64,000 nucleotides of DNA from Bacteroides faecichinchillae JCM 17102 (GCF_000614145.1 NZ_BAKK01000015.1:1-64000); one strand, 5' to 3'; counted from the stretch's first letter, positions 41,150 through 51,264 are shown. Numbers and translations: made by a program. The notes: generated by a model from the letters alone, not told the origin.

Positions 41150-42601
41150 TTAGTTTCTTTTCCAGAAATCAGAACTAAAGAGCAACAACACAGTGAATAA
41201 CTCCAACCGTCCAAGTAACATAAGAAAAGAAAGTAACCATTTGGATATATCAGGAAGTGCATTCCACGAATAAGCAGGACCGAAAAGTCCAAGACCCGGC
41301 CCCATGTTACCCATACTGGAAATAACAGTACCCAATGATTCGAGGAATCCTACTCCTAATCCCATCATGATTAGCGTACTGATAATGACAATCACTACAT
41401 AGAGGAAAGTGAATGCCAATACTGTAGATTGTATGGATGGAGAAATCACCTGTTTATTTACCCGAACAGGAAGCACAGCATTCGGATGTATGATATGCTT
41501 GAATTCATTCTTGGAAATTTTGCTTAGAATCACCATTCGGATACATTTGATACCTCCTGTAGTACTTCCTGCACAGGCTCCTACCACCATGACAATAATA
41601 AGACATCCCCATAAGATAGAAGGCCATAACATATAATCTGTCGTAGCAAACCCTGTAGACGTGTGAAGTGAAATCACTTGGAATAATGATTTCCGAAATG
41701 CCTCTTCGATACTGATTGGGCTTGTCTCATAAAGCCAGACTGCTATAAAGGCAGTAAAGAATACCACCGACATGAAATACCATTTTAGTTCTGCATCATG
41801 AATGAATTTCTTAATTTTGCCATTTACAAGTAATAAAAGCAAAGTGAAATTGACTCCTGAAAGGAACATAAAGATGGAAATTACATATTCTATATAAGGT
41901 GATTGGTAATGTTCAATACTTGCCTGTTTGGTAGAGAATCCTCCTGTACCGGTAGTTGCAAAAGCATGGCAGATACTATCAAATATACCCATACCACCAA
42001 ATACTAACAAAAGAATTAAAGTACCCGTCATACCGGCATAAATACCCCAGATCCATTTAGCGGTGACCCCAATACGCGGATGAACTTTATCATGGGTCGG
42101 TCCACTAGCTTCTGCTGCAAACACCTGAATACCTCCCATACCGAAAATCGGAAGAACGGCAATGGTGAAGAATACAATACCTAAACCACCAATCCATTGT
42201 GTCATAGCTCTCCAGAAAAGAATTCCATGAGGCATGGATTCTATATTATCCATAATAGTAGCTCCTGTACTACTGAAACCGGACATCGTTTCAAAGAAAG
42301 CATCTGTTATTTTAGGAATGTATCCACCTATATAATAAGGTAACATCCCGAAAATTGAAAAGGCGACCCAGGATATGCTTACAATGACGTATCCATCGCG
42401 CCGGTTTAACGATCTTACTGCATTCTTTCCGATAGCAAGTAATAGCATTCCAACACAACAAGTGATGGCTGACGAAAGAAGAAAGCTATTCAGGTCATTC
42501 TCTTTATAGAATAAGGAAACTCCTCCACAACACATTAACATGGCTGTTTCTATCAAGAGCAGGAAGCCCAGAATCCGCAATATCATTTTGGAATTGATCA
42601 T
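41150..42601 (-). CDS. trkH: TrkH-type potassium uptake channel
   Basis: Inner-membrane K+ translocating subunit, 483 residues, normal for TrkH/KtrB. Four filter loops are visible: GFSSTGATIMD, TTGTGGFSTKQ, TSTGFATTDY and SMGNMGPGLG, each with the conserved Gly. About ten membrane segments. It is downstream of trkA on the same strand with a 90-base gap, and both follow dxs. Gating by the TrkA ring is expected. Unbroken. Confidence 0.92.
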   Translation of the reverse strand: MINSKMILRILGFLLLIETAMLMCCGGVSLFYKENDLNSFLLSSAITCCVGMLLLAIGKNAVRSLNRRDGYVIVSISWVAFSIFGMLPYYIGGYIPKITDAFFETMSGFSSTGATIMDNIESMPHGILFWRAMTQWIGGLGIVFFTIAVLPIFGMGGIQVFAAEASGPTHDKVHPRIGVTAKWIWGIYAGMTGTLILLLVFGGMGIFDSICHAFATTGTGGFSTKQASIEHYQSPYIEYVISIFMFLSGVNFTLLLLLVNGKIKKFIHDAELKWYFMSVVFFTAFIAVWLYETSPISIEEAFRKSLFQVISLHTSTGFATTDYMLWPSILWGCLIIVMVVGACAGSTTGGIKCIRMVILSKISKNEFKHIIHPNAVLPVRVNKQVISPSIQSTVLAFTFLYVVIVIISTLIMMGLGVGFLESLGTVISSMGNMGPGLGLFGPAYSWNALPDISKWLLSFLMLLGRLELFTVLLLFSSDFWKRN

Positions 42602-42691
42602 ATAAGTAATCCTCCAATATATTGACTAATATACTAATTGTCGTACATATAAAACGCAATTAATTGAGTATATTAGCACATTGGCCTATTA

Positions 42692-44032
42692 TTAATTAAA
42701 GAACTTTTCAATCTTTTTTATCATCATACTCAGACAGAATACTACGACGTGGTCACCGGGACGAATCAGTGTATCACCGGTAACCAGCACACCTTCACCG
42801 TTACGTATCATACCACCGATAGTAGTACCTTTCGGCAGTCCAAGATCCTTAATCAAGTGCTTTGTTATTTTAGCTCCTTCCGGCACAGTAAACTCTGCCA
42901 CATCCGCATTCGCAAAAGTCAGGCATTTCACATTGGAAACATCTGCATCCAACATCATCTGGTAGATATGACTAGCCGCAATCATCTTTTTATTGATAAC
43001 TGTTCCGATATCAAGACTTTCGGCCATACTGATATAGTCGATATTTTCCACTTCGGCGACTGTCTTTTCAACTCCCATTCGTTTTGCTGCAAGACAAGCA
43101 AGAATATTCGTTTCCGAATTTCCGGTAAGGGCAACAAAAGCTTCGGTATTTTTCAATCCTTCTTCAATGAGTAAGTCCATATCACGCCCGTCTCCATTAA
43201 TGATCATTGTTTTGTCATCTAATATCTCCGTCAGGCGGTTACAACGGGTTATATTATTATCTACTATTTTAACCTGCATATAGTCTGGTACATATTGTGC
43301 AGTGCGGACAGCGATGCGGCTTCCCCCCATTATCATAACATTGCGCACATCGGCAAAATCTTCTTTACCGGCTATTTTCCGAATGTAAGGGAGGTATTTA
43401 CGGGTAGTAGTAAAGTATACGATGTCATGCAGTTTGATCACATCGTCTCCACGCGGGATGATTGTCTCCGTTCCACGCTTGATAGCTACAACGTGATAAG
43501 GGATATTCGGTCCTCCTAATTGATGCAGTGGGATATTCAGGATTTCTGCTTTTTCCCGCATCTTGGTACCGATAAGCAATAAAGCCCCCCCGCAAAACTC
43601 CCACCATTGACGAACCCAGCTCATGCGCATGGACGATACAATTTCTTTAGCAGCCAACATCTCCGGATAGATCAACGAATGAACACCCAGTTTTTTGAAG
43701 AACTCTTTATTCTTTGGTAGAAGATATTCGTAGTTATCAATGCGGGCAACCGTCTTTTTAGCTCCCAGGTTGGTGGCTAGCATACACGCAGTCATGTTCC
43801 GGCTTTCGTCGGGAGTAACAGCAATAAATAGATCTGCTTCTTTCACACCTACCTCTTTTAGACCGGAGATAGAGGAAGGGGAAGCTGTGACCGTTAGCAA
43901 GTCGAAATTGGAACTAATAGTACTTAGTTTCTCTTCGTCATCGTCCATCAGGATAATATCCTGCTTCTCACGCGACAACAATTTGGCCAGATGAGTGCCT
44001 ACGTTGCCGGCACCTGCGATAATGATCTTCAT
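42692..44032 (-). CDS. trkA: TrkA potassium channel regulatory subunit
   Basis: Cytoplasmic RCK protein, 446 residues from the ATG at 44032 (MKIIIAGAGNVGTHLAKLL). The ORF could begin 17 codons earlier but that would run into dxs. Two Rossmann RCK_N domains are seen (IIIAGAGNVGTHLA and VMIMGGSRIAVRTAQY), each followed by an RCK_C domain (TIIPRGDDVIKLHDIVYF; TLIRPGDHVVVF). They bind NAD(H) or ATP in the family and gate TrkH. The start lies 2 bases after the dxs stop, indicating coupling with dxs. Confidence 0.92.
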   Translation of the reverse strand: MKIIIAGAGNVGTHLAKLLSREKQDIILMDDDEEKLSTISSNFDLLTVTASPSSISGLKEVGVKEADLFIAVTPDESRNMTACMLATNLGAKKTVARIDNYEYLLPKNKEFFKKLGVHSLIYPEMLAAKEIVSSMRMSWVRQWWEFCGGALLLIGTKMREKAEILNIPLHQLGGPNIPYHVVAIKRGTETIIPRGDDVIKLHDIVYFTTTRKYLPYIRKIAGKEDFADVRNVMIMGGSRIAVRTAQYVPDYMQVKIVDNNITRCNRLTEILDDKTMIINGDGRDMDLLIEEGLKNTEAFVALTGNSETNILACLAAKRMGVEKTVAEVENIDYISMAESLDIGTVINKKMIAASHIYQMMLDADVSNVKCLTFANADVAEFTVPEGAKITKHLIKDLGLPKGTTIGGMIRNGEGVLVTGDTLIRPGDHVVVFCLSMMIKKIEKFFN

Positions 44033-44034
44033 TT

Positions 44035-45976
44035 CTAGTTCGTTAGTTCTTTTATTTTGCTTGTAACAGGTAAAAGAGCACATTGATTTAATAGCTCTTT
44101 GGTTATGCTATTTTCATCCATTCCACAAAGTTGGTAGAGTTCCGTTACCGTACCATGTTGTACAAATCTGTCTGGGAGTCCGATACGTTTGATTGCCGGA
44201 GTATATCCATGATCCGACATAAATTCAAGTACGGCACTTCCCATACCTCCCTGAATCACTCCATCTTCTACAGTGATGACGCGGCTAAAATTGCGACCTA
44301 CTTCGTGAAGTAGCTCTTCATCCAGCGGTTTAAGGAATCGCAGGTCGTAATGAGCGATATCTCTTCCGGATTCAGCTTCAGCATGACTGATGGCCGAAGC
44401 TACCTTATTACCAATAGGTCCGATACTGATAACGGCAAGATCATTACCGTCTTTCAATTTCCTTCCTTTGCCAACCGGAATCTCTTCAAGCGGACATATC
44501 CAATCGACCAATACACCCCTTCCACGCGGATAGCGCAACACAAACGGTCCCTTATCCGGAAGTTGTGCGGTATACATTAATCTTCTCAGTTCATGTTCAT
44601 CCATGGGGGAAGCGATCGTCAGATTAGGTATTGGACGTAGATATGCCATATCAAATGCTCCATGATGTGTAGGACCATCTTCGCCAACCAATCCGGCACG
44701 ATCCAGACAGAATACAACAGAAAGATTTTGGATCGCTACGTCATGAATAATATTATCGTATGCTCGTTGCATGAACGATGAATAAATGTTGCAGAATGGC
44801 AGCAAACCATCTTTTGCCATACCTCCGGAGAAAGTTACAGCATGTCCTTCGGCAATTCCCACATCGAAAGCCGTCCGGGCATTTTAGACATAAGAATGTT
44901 CATCGAACATCCCGAAGCATAGCCGGAGTTACACCGAAAATTTTGGAATTGGCTTCTGCCAGTTCAACCAATGTGTTACCAAATACATCCTGATAGAGGG
45001 GAGGAATTCCTACTGTATTGACAATAAAACGTTCTCCCGTTACAGGATCGAACTTACCCGGAGCATGCCACTCGGTAGCATGTTTTTCTGCCGGTGCGAA
45101 TCCTTTTCCTTTCACAGTATGCAGATGCAGTATTTTGGGACCTTGCAGGTCTTTTATATCACGCAATACTCTTGTCAGATTTTTCACATCGTGTCCGTCA
45201 ATAGGACCGAAGTAACGGATATTCATTCCCTCAAAAATATTCTGCTGTTGGGCTGCCATTGATTTCAGGCTATTTCCGAAACGGATAAGAGCTTTACGAC
45301 GTTCATCATTCAGAATACCGAGCTTGAACAATAAACGGGAAGCTTTGAAACGTAATTGATTATAACGGTTCGAGGTTGTCAGGTTGAACAAATATTGCTT
45401 CATCCCGCCCACGCTGCGGTCGATAGCCATATCATTATCATTCAGGATAATGAGCAGGTTGTTTGAAGTAGTAGAAGTATTGTTCAACCCTTCAAAGGCT
45501 AATCCGCCGCTCATGGAGCCATCACCAAGGATTGCTACAACACGACGGTCTTTTTCCCCTTTTTTAGATGCAGCTACAGCCATACCCAATGCGGCAGATA
45601 TCGAATTGGATGCATGTCCGCAAGTGAAAGTATCATATTCGCTTTCTTCCGGTGAAGGGAAAGGGCGGATACCTCCTAATTTACGGTTGGTAAAGAAAGC
45701 TTCCCGTCTTCCTGTCAGAATCTTATGTCCATATGCCTGATGACCGACATCCCACACAATACGGTCATAGGGTGTATTATAAATGTAGTGTAAGGCAACT
45801 GTAAGCTCAACAGTTCCTAGGCTGGCGGCAAAGTGTCCCGGATTACACGAGAGTTCTTTTATAATGTCTTGCCTCAGTTCATCACATACTTCCGGCAGTT
45901 GCTCTACGTTCAGCTGTCGTAGGTCATCAGGGGTGTTGATAGAGTTTAGCAAGTTATATGTAGGTTCATTCTTCAT
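44035..45976 (-). CDS. dxs: 1-deoxy-D-xylulose-5-phosphate synthase, two apparent frameshifts
   Basis: First enzyme of the MEP isoprenoid pathway: thiamine-dependent condensation of pyruvate with glyceraldehyde-3-phosphate. After repair 647 residues, normal length. Signs: [32 protein letters not shown], the ThDP motif [24 protein letters not shown] [39 protein letters not shown] and the C-terminal transketolase domain. Two breaks, at 44917 and 44872 on the plus strand, are 45 bases apart. Restoring one C/G at each gives AMPSGCSMN and [14 protein letters not shown]. The gene should be essential in Bacteroides, so the breaks are almost surely sequence errors. Confidence 0.92.
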
Positions 45977-45995
45977 GATTCGAGAAAATTTAGTG

Positions 45996-46003
45996 CAAAA
46001 TTA
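45996..46003 (-). promoter_or_regulatory. Possible -7 box of the dxs-trkA-trkH operon
   Basis: TAATTTTG on the minus strand fits TAnnTTTG, 20 bases before the dxs start. No -33 box at the right distance. Confidence 0.4.
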
Positions 46004-46100
46004 CAAAAAGAAAACGGATAGTGCCTACTTTTCAACAAATTCTTCTATTGTCTGGTTCTGCTTCAGGCTTGATGTGTGTGTTGGCTATTAGTAAATGTGC

Positions 46101-46188
46101 TGCTGTCTTTTAATAGAAAACTTGCTGTCTCTTAATAGAAAACTTATTCTTCTTTAATAGAAAACTATGTTTTTATTAATACCAAGCT
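46101..46188 (+). repeat. 22-bp periodic tandem array (three clear units, one weak)
   Basis: Units at 46101-46122, 46123-46144 and 46145-46166 share TTAATAGAAAACT at the same register; the first two are nearly identical over all 22 bases (TGCTGTCTnTTAATAGAAAACT). A fourth unit at 46167-46188 keeps only TTAATA and the spacing. Lies between divergent dxs and GSCFA genes. Confidence 0.8.
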
Positions 46189-46189
46189 G

Positions 46190-46273
46190 TAACCGTAAGC
46201 TTCGGCTTTATAACCGCAAGCTTCGGTTACATAATCGAAGGTTCCGGTTTTAAAACCGGAACTTGCGGTTAAA
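46190..46273 (+). repeat. 21-bp periodic array with AAGCTT palindromes
   Basis: Four 21-base units at 46190, 46211, 46232 and 46253. Units 1 and 2 share TAACCGnAAGCTTCGG. Unit 3 is TAATCGAAGGTTCCGG and unit 4 AAACCGGAACTTGCGG. Units 2 to 4 contain nested palindromes, such as the 16-base centre at 46243-46258. It follows the 22-base array directly. The flanks, 46004-46100 and 46274-46403, show nothing else. Confidence 0.75.
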
Positions 46274-46403
46274 GCTTTGCAACCTATAAGATACACTTTT
46301 TCTCGGAAATAAACAAGTAATCTTCTATTTGGCATCAATAATACGCCTATAAGTTTTTCTTATTTTAGTTGTATCCAACGTAGGTAAAATCGCATCTTTA
46401 TTA

Positions 46404-46411
46404 TACTTTTG
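46404..46411 (+). promoter_or_regulatory. -7 box of the GSCFA-murF operon
   Basis: TACTTTTG fits TAnnTTTG and is 36 bases before the GSCFA start codon. No clear -33 box. Confidence 0.45.
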
Positions 46412-46446
46412 TCCTATGATAACAGAAATTAAAAGAGAAAAATAAG

Positions 46447-47436
46447 ATGGATTTTCAAACGAAGGTTGAACTTCCCACAGGTATGCCTCCTGTCACTCAT
46501 GCTGGACAAATACTCTTAATGGGATCTTGTTTCGCTGAGAATATGGGTTTGCAACTGATGGAAAACAAATTTAAGATAGATGTAAATCCTTTCGGCATCC
46601 TTTATAATCCTCTTTCCGTTTTTGCTGCTTTGATTGAAGTATTGAAAGGGAAGGAATATCAGCAGGATGATCTTTTTGTATATAAGAACTATTGGCATAG
46701 CCCGATGCATCATGGTTCTTTTTCTGCCTCTACACAGGAAGAGACTCTTCGGAATATAAATGCCCGTTTGCAACAAGCTCATCAGTCTATTCACGAACTC
46801 GATTGGTTGATATTGACTTTCGGTACTGCTTACGTTTATGAACAGAAGGGTACAGGGAAAGTCGTATCTAACTGCCATAAGCAACCGGAAAGCTATTTTA
46901 CTCGCAGACTACTTTCGGTAGATGAAATAGTGGGTGAATATGTTTCACTTATTGCCAGTATGACAGCACGTAATTCGAATTTGAAGTTACTGTTTACAGT
47001 TAGTCCTATCCGGCATATACGTGATGGGTTGCATGCGAACCAGTTGAGCAAAGCTACCTTATTGTTAGCTATCGCACGTTTGCAGCAACAATTCCCGGAG
47101 CATGTTTTCTACTTCCCTTCTTACGAGATCGTGTTGGACGAACTGCGTGACTACCGTTTTTACGCTGATGATATGCTGCATCCGTCTTCATTGACAGTCC
47201 GTTATTTGTGGGAGCGCTTCTCGGAAGTTTTCTTCTCTATGGAAACAAAACAAATAATAATGGCTGTAAAAGACATCTGCCAGGATTTGGCACATAAGCC
47301 TTTCCATCCGCGTTCGGAAGCGTATCAACGCTTTTTAGGACAAATAGTGTTAAAAATAGAACGACTTAACAGAAAATACCCGTACTTAGATTTTCAAAAA
47401 GAAAAAGAACTATGCCGTATACGATTGAATCCATAG
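46447..47436 (+). CDS. GSCFA-domain protein
   Basis: 329-residue cytoplasmic-looking protein of the GSCFA family, recognised from LLMGSCFAENMGLQL at residues 27-41, VNPFGILYNPLSV, DWLILTFGTAYVY and the C-terminal DDMLHPSSLTVRYLWERF. The Ser near the N terminus and Asp-x-x-His near the end resemble an SGNH-type esterase fold. Biochemical role is unknown to me. Its last 25 bases overlap the start of murF-alr, so the two are translated together and a link to the envelope is plausible. Confidence 0.82.
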   Translation: MDFQTKVELPTGMPPVTHAGQILLMGSCFAENMGLQLMENKFKIDVNPFGILYNPLSVFAALIEVLKGKEYQQDDLFVYKNYWHSPMHHGSFSASTQEETLRNINARLQQAHQSIHELDWLILTFGTAYVYEQKGTGKVVSNCHKQPESYFTRRLLSVDEIVGEYVSLIASMTARNSNLKLLFTVSPIRHIRDGLHANQLSKATLLLAIARLQQQFPEHVFYFPSYEIVLDELRDYRFYADDMLHPSSLTVRYLWERFSEVFFSMETKQIIMAVKDICQDLAHKPFHPRSEAYQRFLGQIVLKIERLNRKYPYLDFQKEKELCRIRLNP

Positions 47437-49916
47437 CCGAATATATCGGTGCCCGTCGTGTGGGAAAACATGAAACTACTATTGATTGGCTGCTAACAGA
47501 TAGTCGCTCTTTGAGTTTCCCCGAAGAAACTCTCTTCTTTGCTTTAACAACGAAACGAAGTAATGGTGCTCGTTATATCCCTGAATTGTATGATCGGGGA
47601 GTACGCAATTTTGTAGTTTCCGAAGAGGACTATGAGACGATAGTTCAGGAAGAATGGATACCGGACGATGTGCAATCATTCTCTGTCAATTATTTAATTG
47701 TGGCCAATCCTCTGAAAGCTCTGCAAAAGTTAGCTGAGATACATCGGGAAAATTTTAAAATACCTGTGATTGGTATCACAGGCAGTAATGGAAAAACGAT
47801 TGTAAAGGAGTGGCTTCATCAACTGCTGAGTCCGGATCGTTGCATTGTACGTTCTCCGCGTAGTTATAATTCTCAAATTGGTGTTCCTCTGTCTGTCTGG
47901 CAATTGAGTGATGAGGCCGAACTAGGTATCTTTGAAGCTGGAATATCTGAGATGGGAGAGATGGGAGCTTTGAAAAAGATTATACAGCCTACCATTGGCA
48001 TTCTAACCAATATTGGGGGTGCTCATCAAGAAAACTTTTTCTCTTTGCAGGAAAAGTGTATGGAAAAGTTGACGCTCTTCAAAGATTGCGATGTAGTGAT
48101 TTACGATGGAGATAATGAACTTATCAGCAATTGTGTAGCAAAATCTATGCTGACAGCACGTGAGATTGCCTGGAGCCGTAAAGATATCGAACGTCCTTTA
48201 TATATAAACCGAATTATCAAGAAAGAAGATCATACAGTTGTTTCATACCGTTATCTGGATATGGATAATACGTTCTGTATTCCCTTCATTGATGATGCTT
48301 CTATCGAAAATGCATTGAATTGTTTGGCTGCTTGCCTTTATTTGATGACACCGGCCGACCAAATTACGGAACGTATGGCACGTTTGGAACCGGTAGCTAT
48401 GCGATTGGAAGTAAAAGAAGGAAAGAATGAATGTGTATTAATCAATGATAGTTACAATTCAGATTTAGCCTCGTTAGATATTGCACTTGATTTTCTGGTG
48501 CGTCGTTCGGAAAAGAAAGGATTGAATCGAACACTTATCTTATCGGATATCCTGGAAACAGGGCAAAGCACTGCAACACTTTATCGTCGTGTAGCACAAT
48601 TGGTGCAAAGCCGTAAGATTAATAAATTGATTGGAGTAGGGCCTGAGATATCTTCTTGTGCTGCCCGCTTGGATGGTACGCCGGAATGTTATTTCTTTCC
48701 GAATACAGAGGCATTGCTGGGATCGGATATTTTAAAATCTCTTCATTCGGAAGTAATTTTGGTGAAAGGTTCCCGTATCTTTAATTTTGATTTGGTATCG
48801 GATGAATTGGAGTTGAAAGTTCATGAAACGATTCTGGAAGTAAATCTTGGGGCGATGATAGCTAATTTAAATTATTATCGTTCCATGCTTCGCCATCCGG
48901 AAACTAAAGTGGTTTGTATGGTGAAAGCTTCCGCTTATGGAGCAGGATCTTATGAAATAGCAAAGACATTGCAAGAACATCATGTCGATTATTTGGCGGT
49001 AGCTGTGGCGGATGAAGGATCTGAGCTTCGGAAGGCTGGAATTACTTCTTCCATTATTATAATGGATCCTGAACTTACTGCATTTAAAACGATGTTCGAT
49101 CATAAATTAGAGCCGGAAGTATATAACTTTCATCTGTTGGATGCACTGATTAAAGCAGCGGAAAAGGAAGGAATTACTAATTTCCCGATTCATGTGAAAC
49201 TTGATACGGGTATGCACCGTCTAGGATTTGAGATCGACGAAATTCCGTTATTGATACGTCGGTTGAAGAATCAGAATGCGGTTATTCCCCGTTCTGTCTT
49301 TTCTCATTTTGTAGGGAGTGATTCGCCTCAATTTGATACTTTCACTCGTCAGCAGATTGAACTGTTTGAGAAAGGTTCGCAAGAGTTGCAAGCTGCTTTT
49401 TCACATAAGATTCTACGTCATATTTGCAATACGGCAGGTATCGAGCGTTTCCCGGGCGCACAATTTGATATGGTACGCTTAGGTATCGGACTTTATGGAG
49501 TGAGTCCGATAGACAATTCTATTATATATAATGTAAGTACACTTAAAACAACAATTTTGCAGATACGGAACGTGCCCGAAGAAGATACAGTGGGCTATAG
49601 TCGTATGGGACATTTGAATCGTCCATCGCGTATAGCGGCCATTCCTATTGGTTACGCCGACGGACTGAATCGGCATTTAGGGCGTGGCAATGCTTACTGT
49701 TTAGTGAATGGAAAGAAAGCCCCTTATGTAGGAAATATCTGTATGGATGTCTGTATGATTGATGTAACTGATATCGATTGTCGGGAAGGTGATCAAGCTA
49801 TTATCTTTGGAGACGATCTGCCAATCACTGTATTATCAGATAAGTTGGATACCATACCTTATGAAGTGCTGACCAGTATTTCAACCCGGGTAAAACGAGT
49901 ATATTATCAAGATTAG
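47412..49916 (+). CDS. murF-alr: MurF-alanine racemase fusion protein
   Basis: Bifunctional peptidoglycan enzyme of 834 residues, a fusion common in Bacteroidetes. Residues 1-455 are MurF (adds D-Ala-D-Ala to UDP-MurNAc-tripeptide): DSRSLSFPEETLFFAL, ATP loop VIGITGSNGKTIVKEWL, LINDSYNSDLAS. Residues from about 460 are a fold-type III alanine racemase making the D-Ala: VVCMVKASAYGAGSYEIA with the PLP Lys, and GYADGLNRHLGRG and GNICMDVCMIDVT near the C terminus. Usually the PLP motif is VVKADAYGHG, so this is a mild variant. Unbroken, overlapping the GSCFA gene by 25 bases. Confidence 0.93.
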   Translation: MPYTIESIAEYIGARRVGKHETTIDWLLTDSRSLSFPEETLFFALTTKRSNGARYIPELYDRGVRNFVVSEEDYETIVQEEWIPDDVQSFSVNYLIVANPLKALQKLAEIHRENFKIPVIGITGSNGKTIVKEWLHQLLSPDRCIVRSPRSYNSQIGVPLSVWQLSDEAELGIFEAGISEMGEMGALKKIIQPTIGILTNIGGAHQENFFSLQEKCMEKLTLFKDCDVVIYDGDNELISNCVAKSMLTAREIAWSRKDIERPLYINRIIKKEDHTVVSYRYLDMDNTFCIPFIDDASIENALNCLAACLYLMTPADQITERMARLEPVAMRLEVKEGKNECVLINDSYNSDLASLDIALDFLVRRSEKKGLNRTLILSDILETGQSTATLYRRVAQLVQSRKINKLIGVGPEISSCAARLDGTPECYFFPNTEALLGSDILKSLHSEVILVKGSRIFNFDLVSDELELKVHETILEVNLGAMIANLNYYRSMLRHPETKVVCMVKASAYGAGSYEIAKTLQEHHVDYLAVAVADEGSELRKAGITSSIIIMDPELTAFKTMFDHKLEPEVYNFHLLDALIKAAEKEGITNFPIHVKLDTGMHRLGFEIDEIPLLIRRLKNQNAVIPRSVFSHFVGSDSPQFDTFTRQQIELFEKGSQELQAAFSHKILRHICNTAGIERFPGAQFDMVRLGIGLYGVSPIDNSIIYNVSTLKTTILQIRNVPEEDTVGYSRMGHLNRPSRIAAIPIGYADGLNRHLGRGNAYCLVNGKKAPYVGNICMDVCMIDVTDIDCREGDQAIIFGDDLPITVLSDKLDTIPYEVLTSISTRVKRVYYQD

Positions 49917-49926
49917 ATTGAATAGA

Positions 49927-50011
49927 AAATGGAAAGTGGACGATAGATAATGCGTTTATGCGGTTATTCATAACACAAATTATCAATTATCCATCGTCTA
50001 TTATCCATTTA
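49927..50011. repeat. Imperfect inverted repeat between murF-alr and tatA
   Basis: Left arm 49927-49951 (AAAATGGAAAGTGGACGATA...) pairs with right arm 49987-50011 (ATTATCCATCGTCTATTATCC...) at most of 25 positions, around a 35-base loop. Similar TTATCAATTATCCA palindromes recur between genes in Bacteroides, so it may be a REP- or MITE-like unit that also acts as a transcription stop. Confidence 0.5.
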
Positions 50012-50017
50012 AATACT

Positions 50018-50025
50018 TATCTTTG
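50018..50025 (+). promoter_or_regulatory. -7 box of the tatA-tatC operon
   Basis: TATCTTTG followed by CGCG fits the Bacteroides TAnnTTTG box, 47 bases before tatA. No clear -33 TTTG. Confidence 0.5.
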
Positions 50026-50071
50026 CGCGGACAAAAAGAAATAAAACTTCTTAATTAATTAAATAACACCT

Positions 50072-50287
50072 ATGACAAACTTATTATTATTAGGCTTTTT
50101 GCCTAGCGGTTCCGAATGGATTATTATTGCTTTAGTTATTCTTCTTCTTTTTGGTGGAAAGAAAATCCCCGAATTGATGCGTGGTTTAGGTAAAGGCGTT
50201 AAGAGCTTCAAAGATGGTGTAAACGACGCAAAAGACGAACTGAATAAAGCAAAAGACGAACTAGACAAGACAGACTCAGCTAAGTAA
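50072..50287 (+). CDS. tatA: Twin-arginine translocase pore subunit TatA
   Basis: 71-residue TatA/E. One membrane helix ([20 protein letters not shown]), the FGGKKIPEL hinge, an amphipathic helix ([19 protein letters not shown]) and a charged tail. With TatC it moves folded proteins across the inner membrane. No tatB follows, so this is a minimal TatAC system with one bifunctional TatA. 11 bases before tatC. Confidence 0.92.
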   Translation: MTNLLLLGFLPSGSEWIIIALVILLLFGGKKIPELMRGLGKGVKSFKDGVNDAKDELNKAKDELDKTDSAK

Positions 50288-50298
50288 AGAAGAGTACA

Positions 50299-51149
50299 AT
50301 GGCGGAAATGACCTTTTGGGATCATTTGGAGGAATTGCGCTGGGTACTTTTTCGGGTTATAGGGCTTTGGCTTGTTTTAGCGGTAGGTTATTTTATCGCT
50401 ATGCCTTATATATTCGATAATGTAATACTTGGGCCTACCCATAATGATTTCGTATTCTATAATTTATTACGGCACATTGGAGAGAGCTTAAATCTGGATG
50501 ATGAGTTCTTTACTCAACATTTTGAAGTAAAGATGATTAATATTAATCTGGCAGCTCCCTTTTTCATTCATATGTCTACTGCCTTTTGGATGTCGGTAGT
50601 GACTGCGATGCCTTATCTCTTTTTTGAGATCTGGCGTTTTATTAGTCCCGCCCTTTATCCCAAAGAACGGAGAGGAGTGTTAAAAGCTTGATTTTAGGAA
50701 CGGTGATGTTTTTTATTGGCGTTCTGTTGGGGTATTTCATGGTTTATCCATTGGCACTTCGTTTCCTTTCTACTTATAATCTGAGTTCGCAAATTGAGAA
50801 TGTACTGTCTCTTAATTCATATATCGACAACTTTATGATGTTGGTGTTATGTATGGGGTTGGCTTTTGAACTTCCGTTGGTGACATGGTTGCTATCATTG
50901 CTTGGATTGGTTAATAAATCGTTCCTGCGAAGATATCGTCGTCATGCAGTTGTTATCATTGTGATAGCGTCTGCCATTATTACTCCAACAGGCGATCCAT
51001 TTACATTGAGTGTGGTAGCTATTCCACTTTATCTGTTGTATGAGATGAGTATTCTGATGATAAAAGATAAAAAGAAAGAAGAGGAAGATGAGTTTGGAGA
51101 TGAATCAGAAGAAGAGATAAAAGAAGAGACTGAACAAGTAAACTCATAA
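50299..51149 (+). CDS. tatC: Twin-arginine translocase receptor TatC, one apparent frameshift
   Basis: Six-helix membrane receptor for twin-arginine signals, 283 residues when repaired. Signs: MTFWDHLEELRWVLFR at the N terminus, FEIWRFISPALYPKERR between helices 2 and 3, GLAFELPLVTW and SAIITPTGDPFTL in the later helices, and a long acidic cytoplasmic tail (EEEDEFGDESEEEIKEE) that is longer than in E. coli. The frame changes at about 50689; TTT for TT gives VLKALILGTVMFF and one ORF. Followed by a strong terminator at 51194. Confidence 0.92.
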
Positions 51150-51193
51150 CAAGAAATACAAGGAGAGGCTGTGAAAACCTTTTTCTTGTTATA

Positions 51194-51237
51194 TGCGCCA
51201 AAAGAGAATATCAGATTTTGCTGTCTCTTTTGGCGCA
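51194..51237 (+). terminator. Perfect 14-bp terminator stem after tatC
   Basis: TGCGCCAAAAGAGA at 51194-51207 pairs exactly with 51224-51237 around a 16-base loop, followed by a T-rich stretch (TTCTTGTTTT). It ends the tatAC transcript and overlaps the -33 box of the next promoter. Confidence 0.75.
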
Positions 51238-51260
51238 TTCTTGTTTTACCACTACCTTTG
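51229..51260 (+). promoter_or_regulatory. Consensus promoter of the nuclease-helicase gene
   Basis: TTTG at 51229-51232, a 20-base spacer and TACCTTTG at 51253-51260 match the Bacteroides consensus closely. The predicted start of transcription falls within a few bases of the ATG at 51265, so the message may be nearly leaderless. Confidence 0.65.
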
Positions 51261-51264
51261 CAAT

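Noticed and set aside
44035..45976. Programmed frameshifting in dxs
   Set aside because: Two breaks 45 bases apart with no slippery heptamer or downstream structure; the simple base-loss explanation fits all sites in the window.
46190..46273. CRISPR array
   Set aside because: Units are 21 bases with no unique spacers and no cas genes; they are contiguous repeats.
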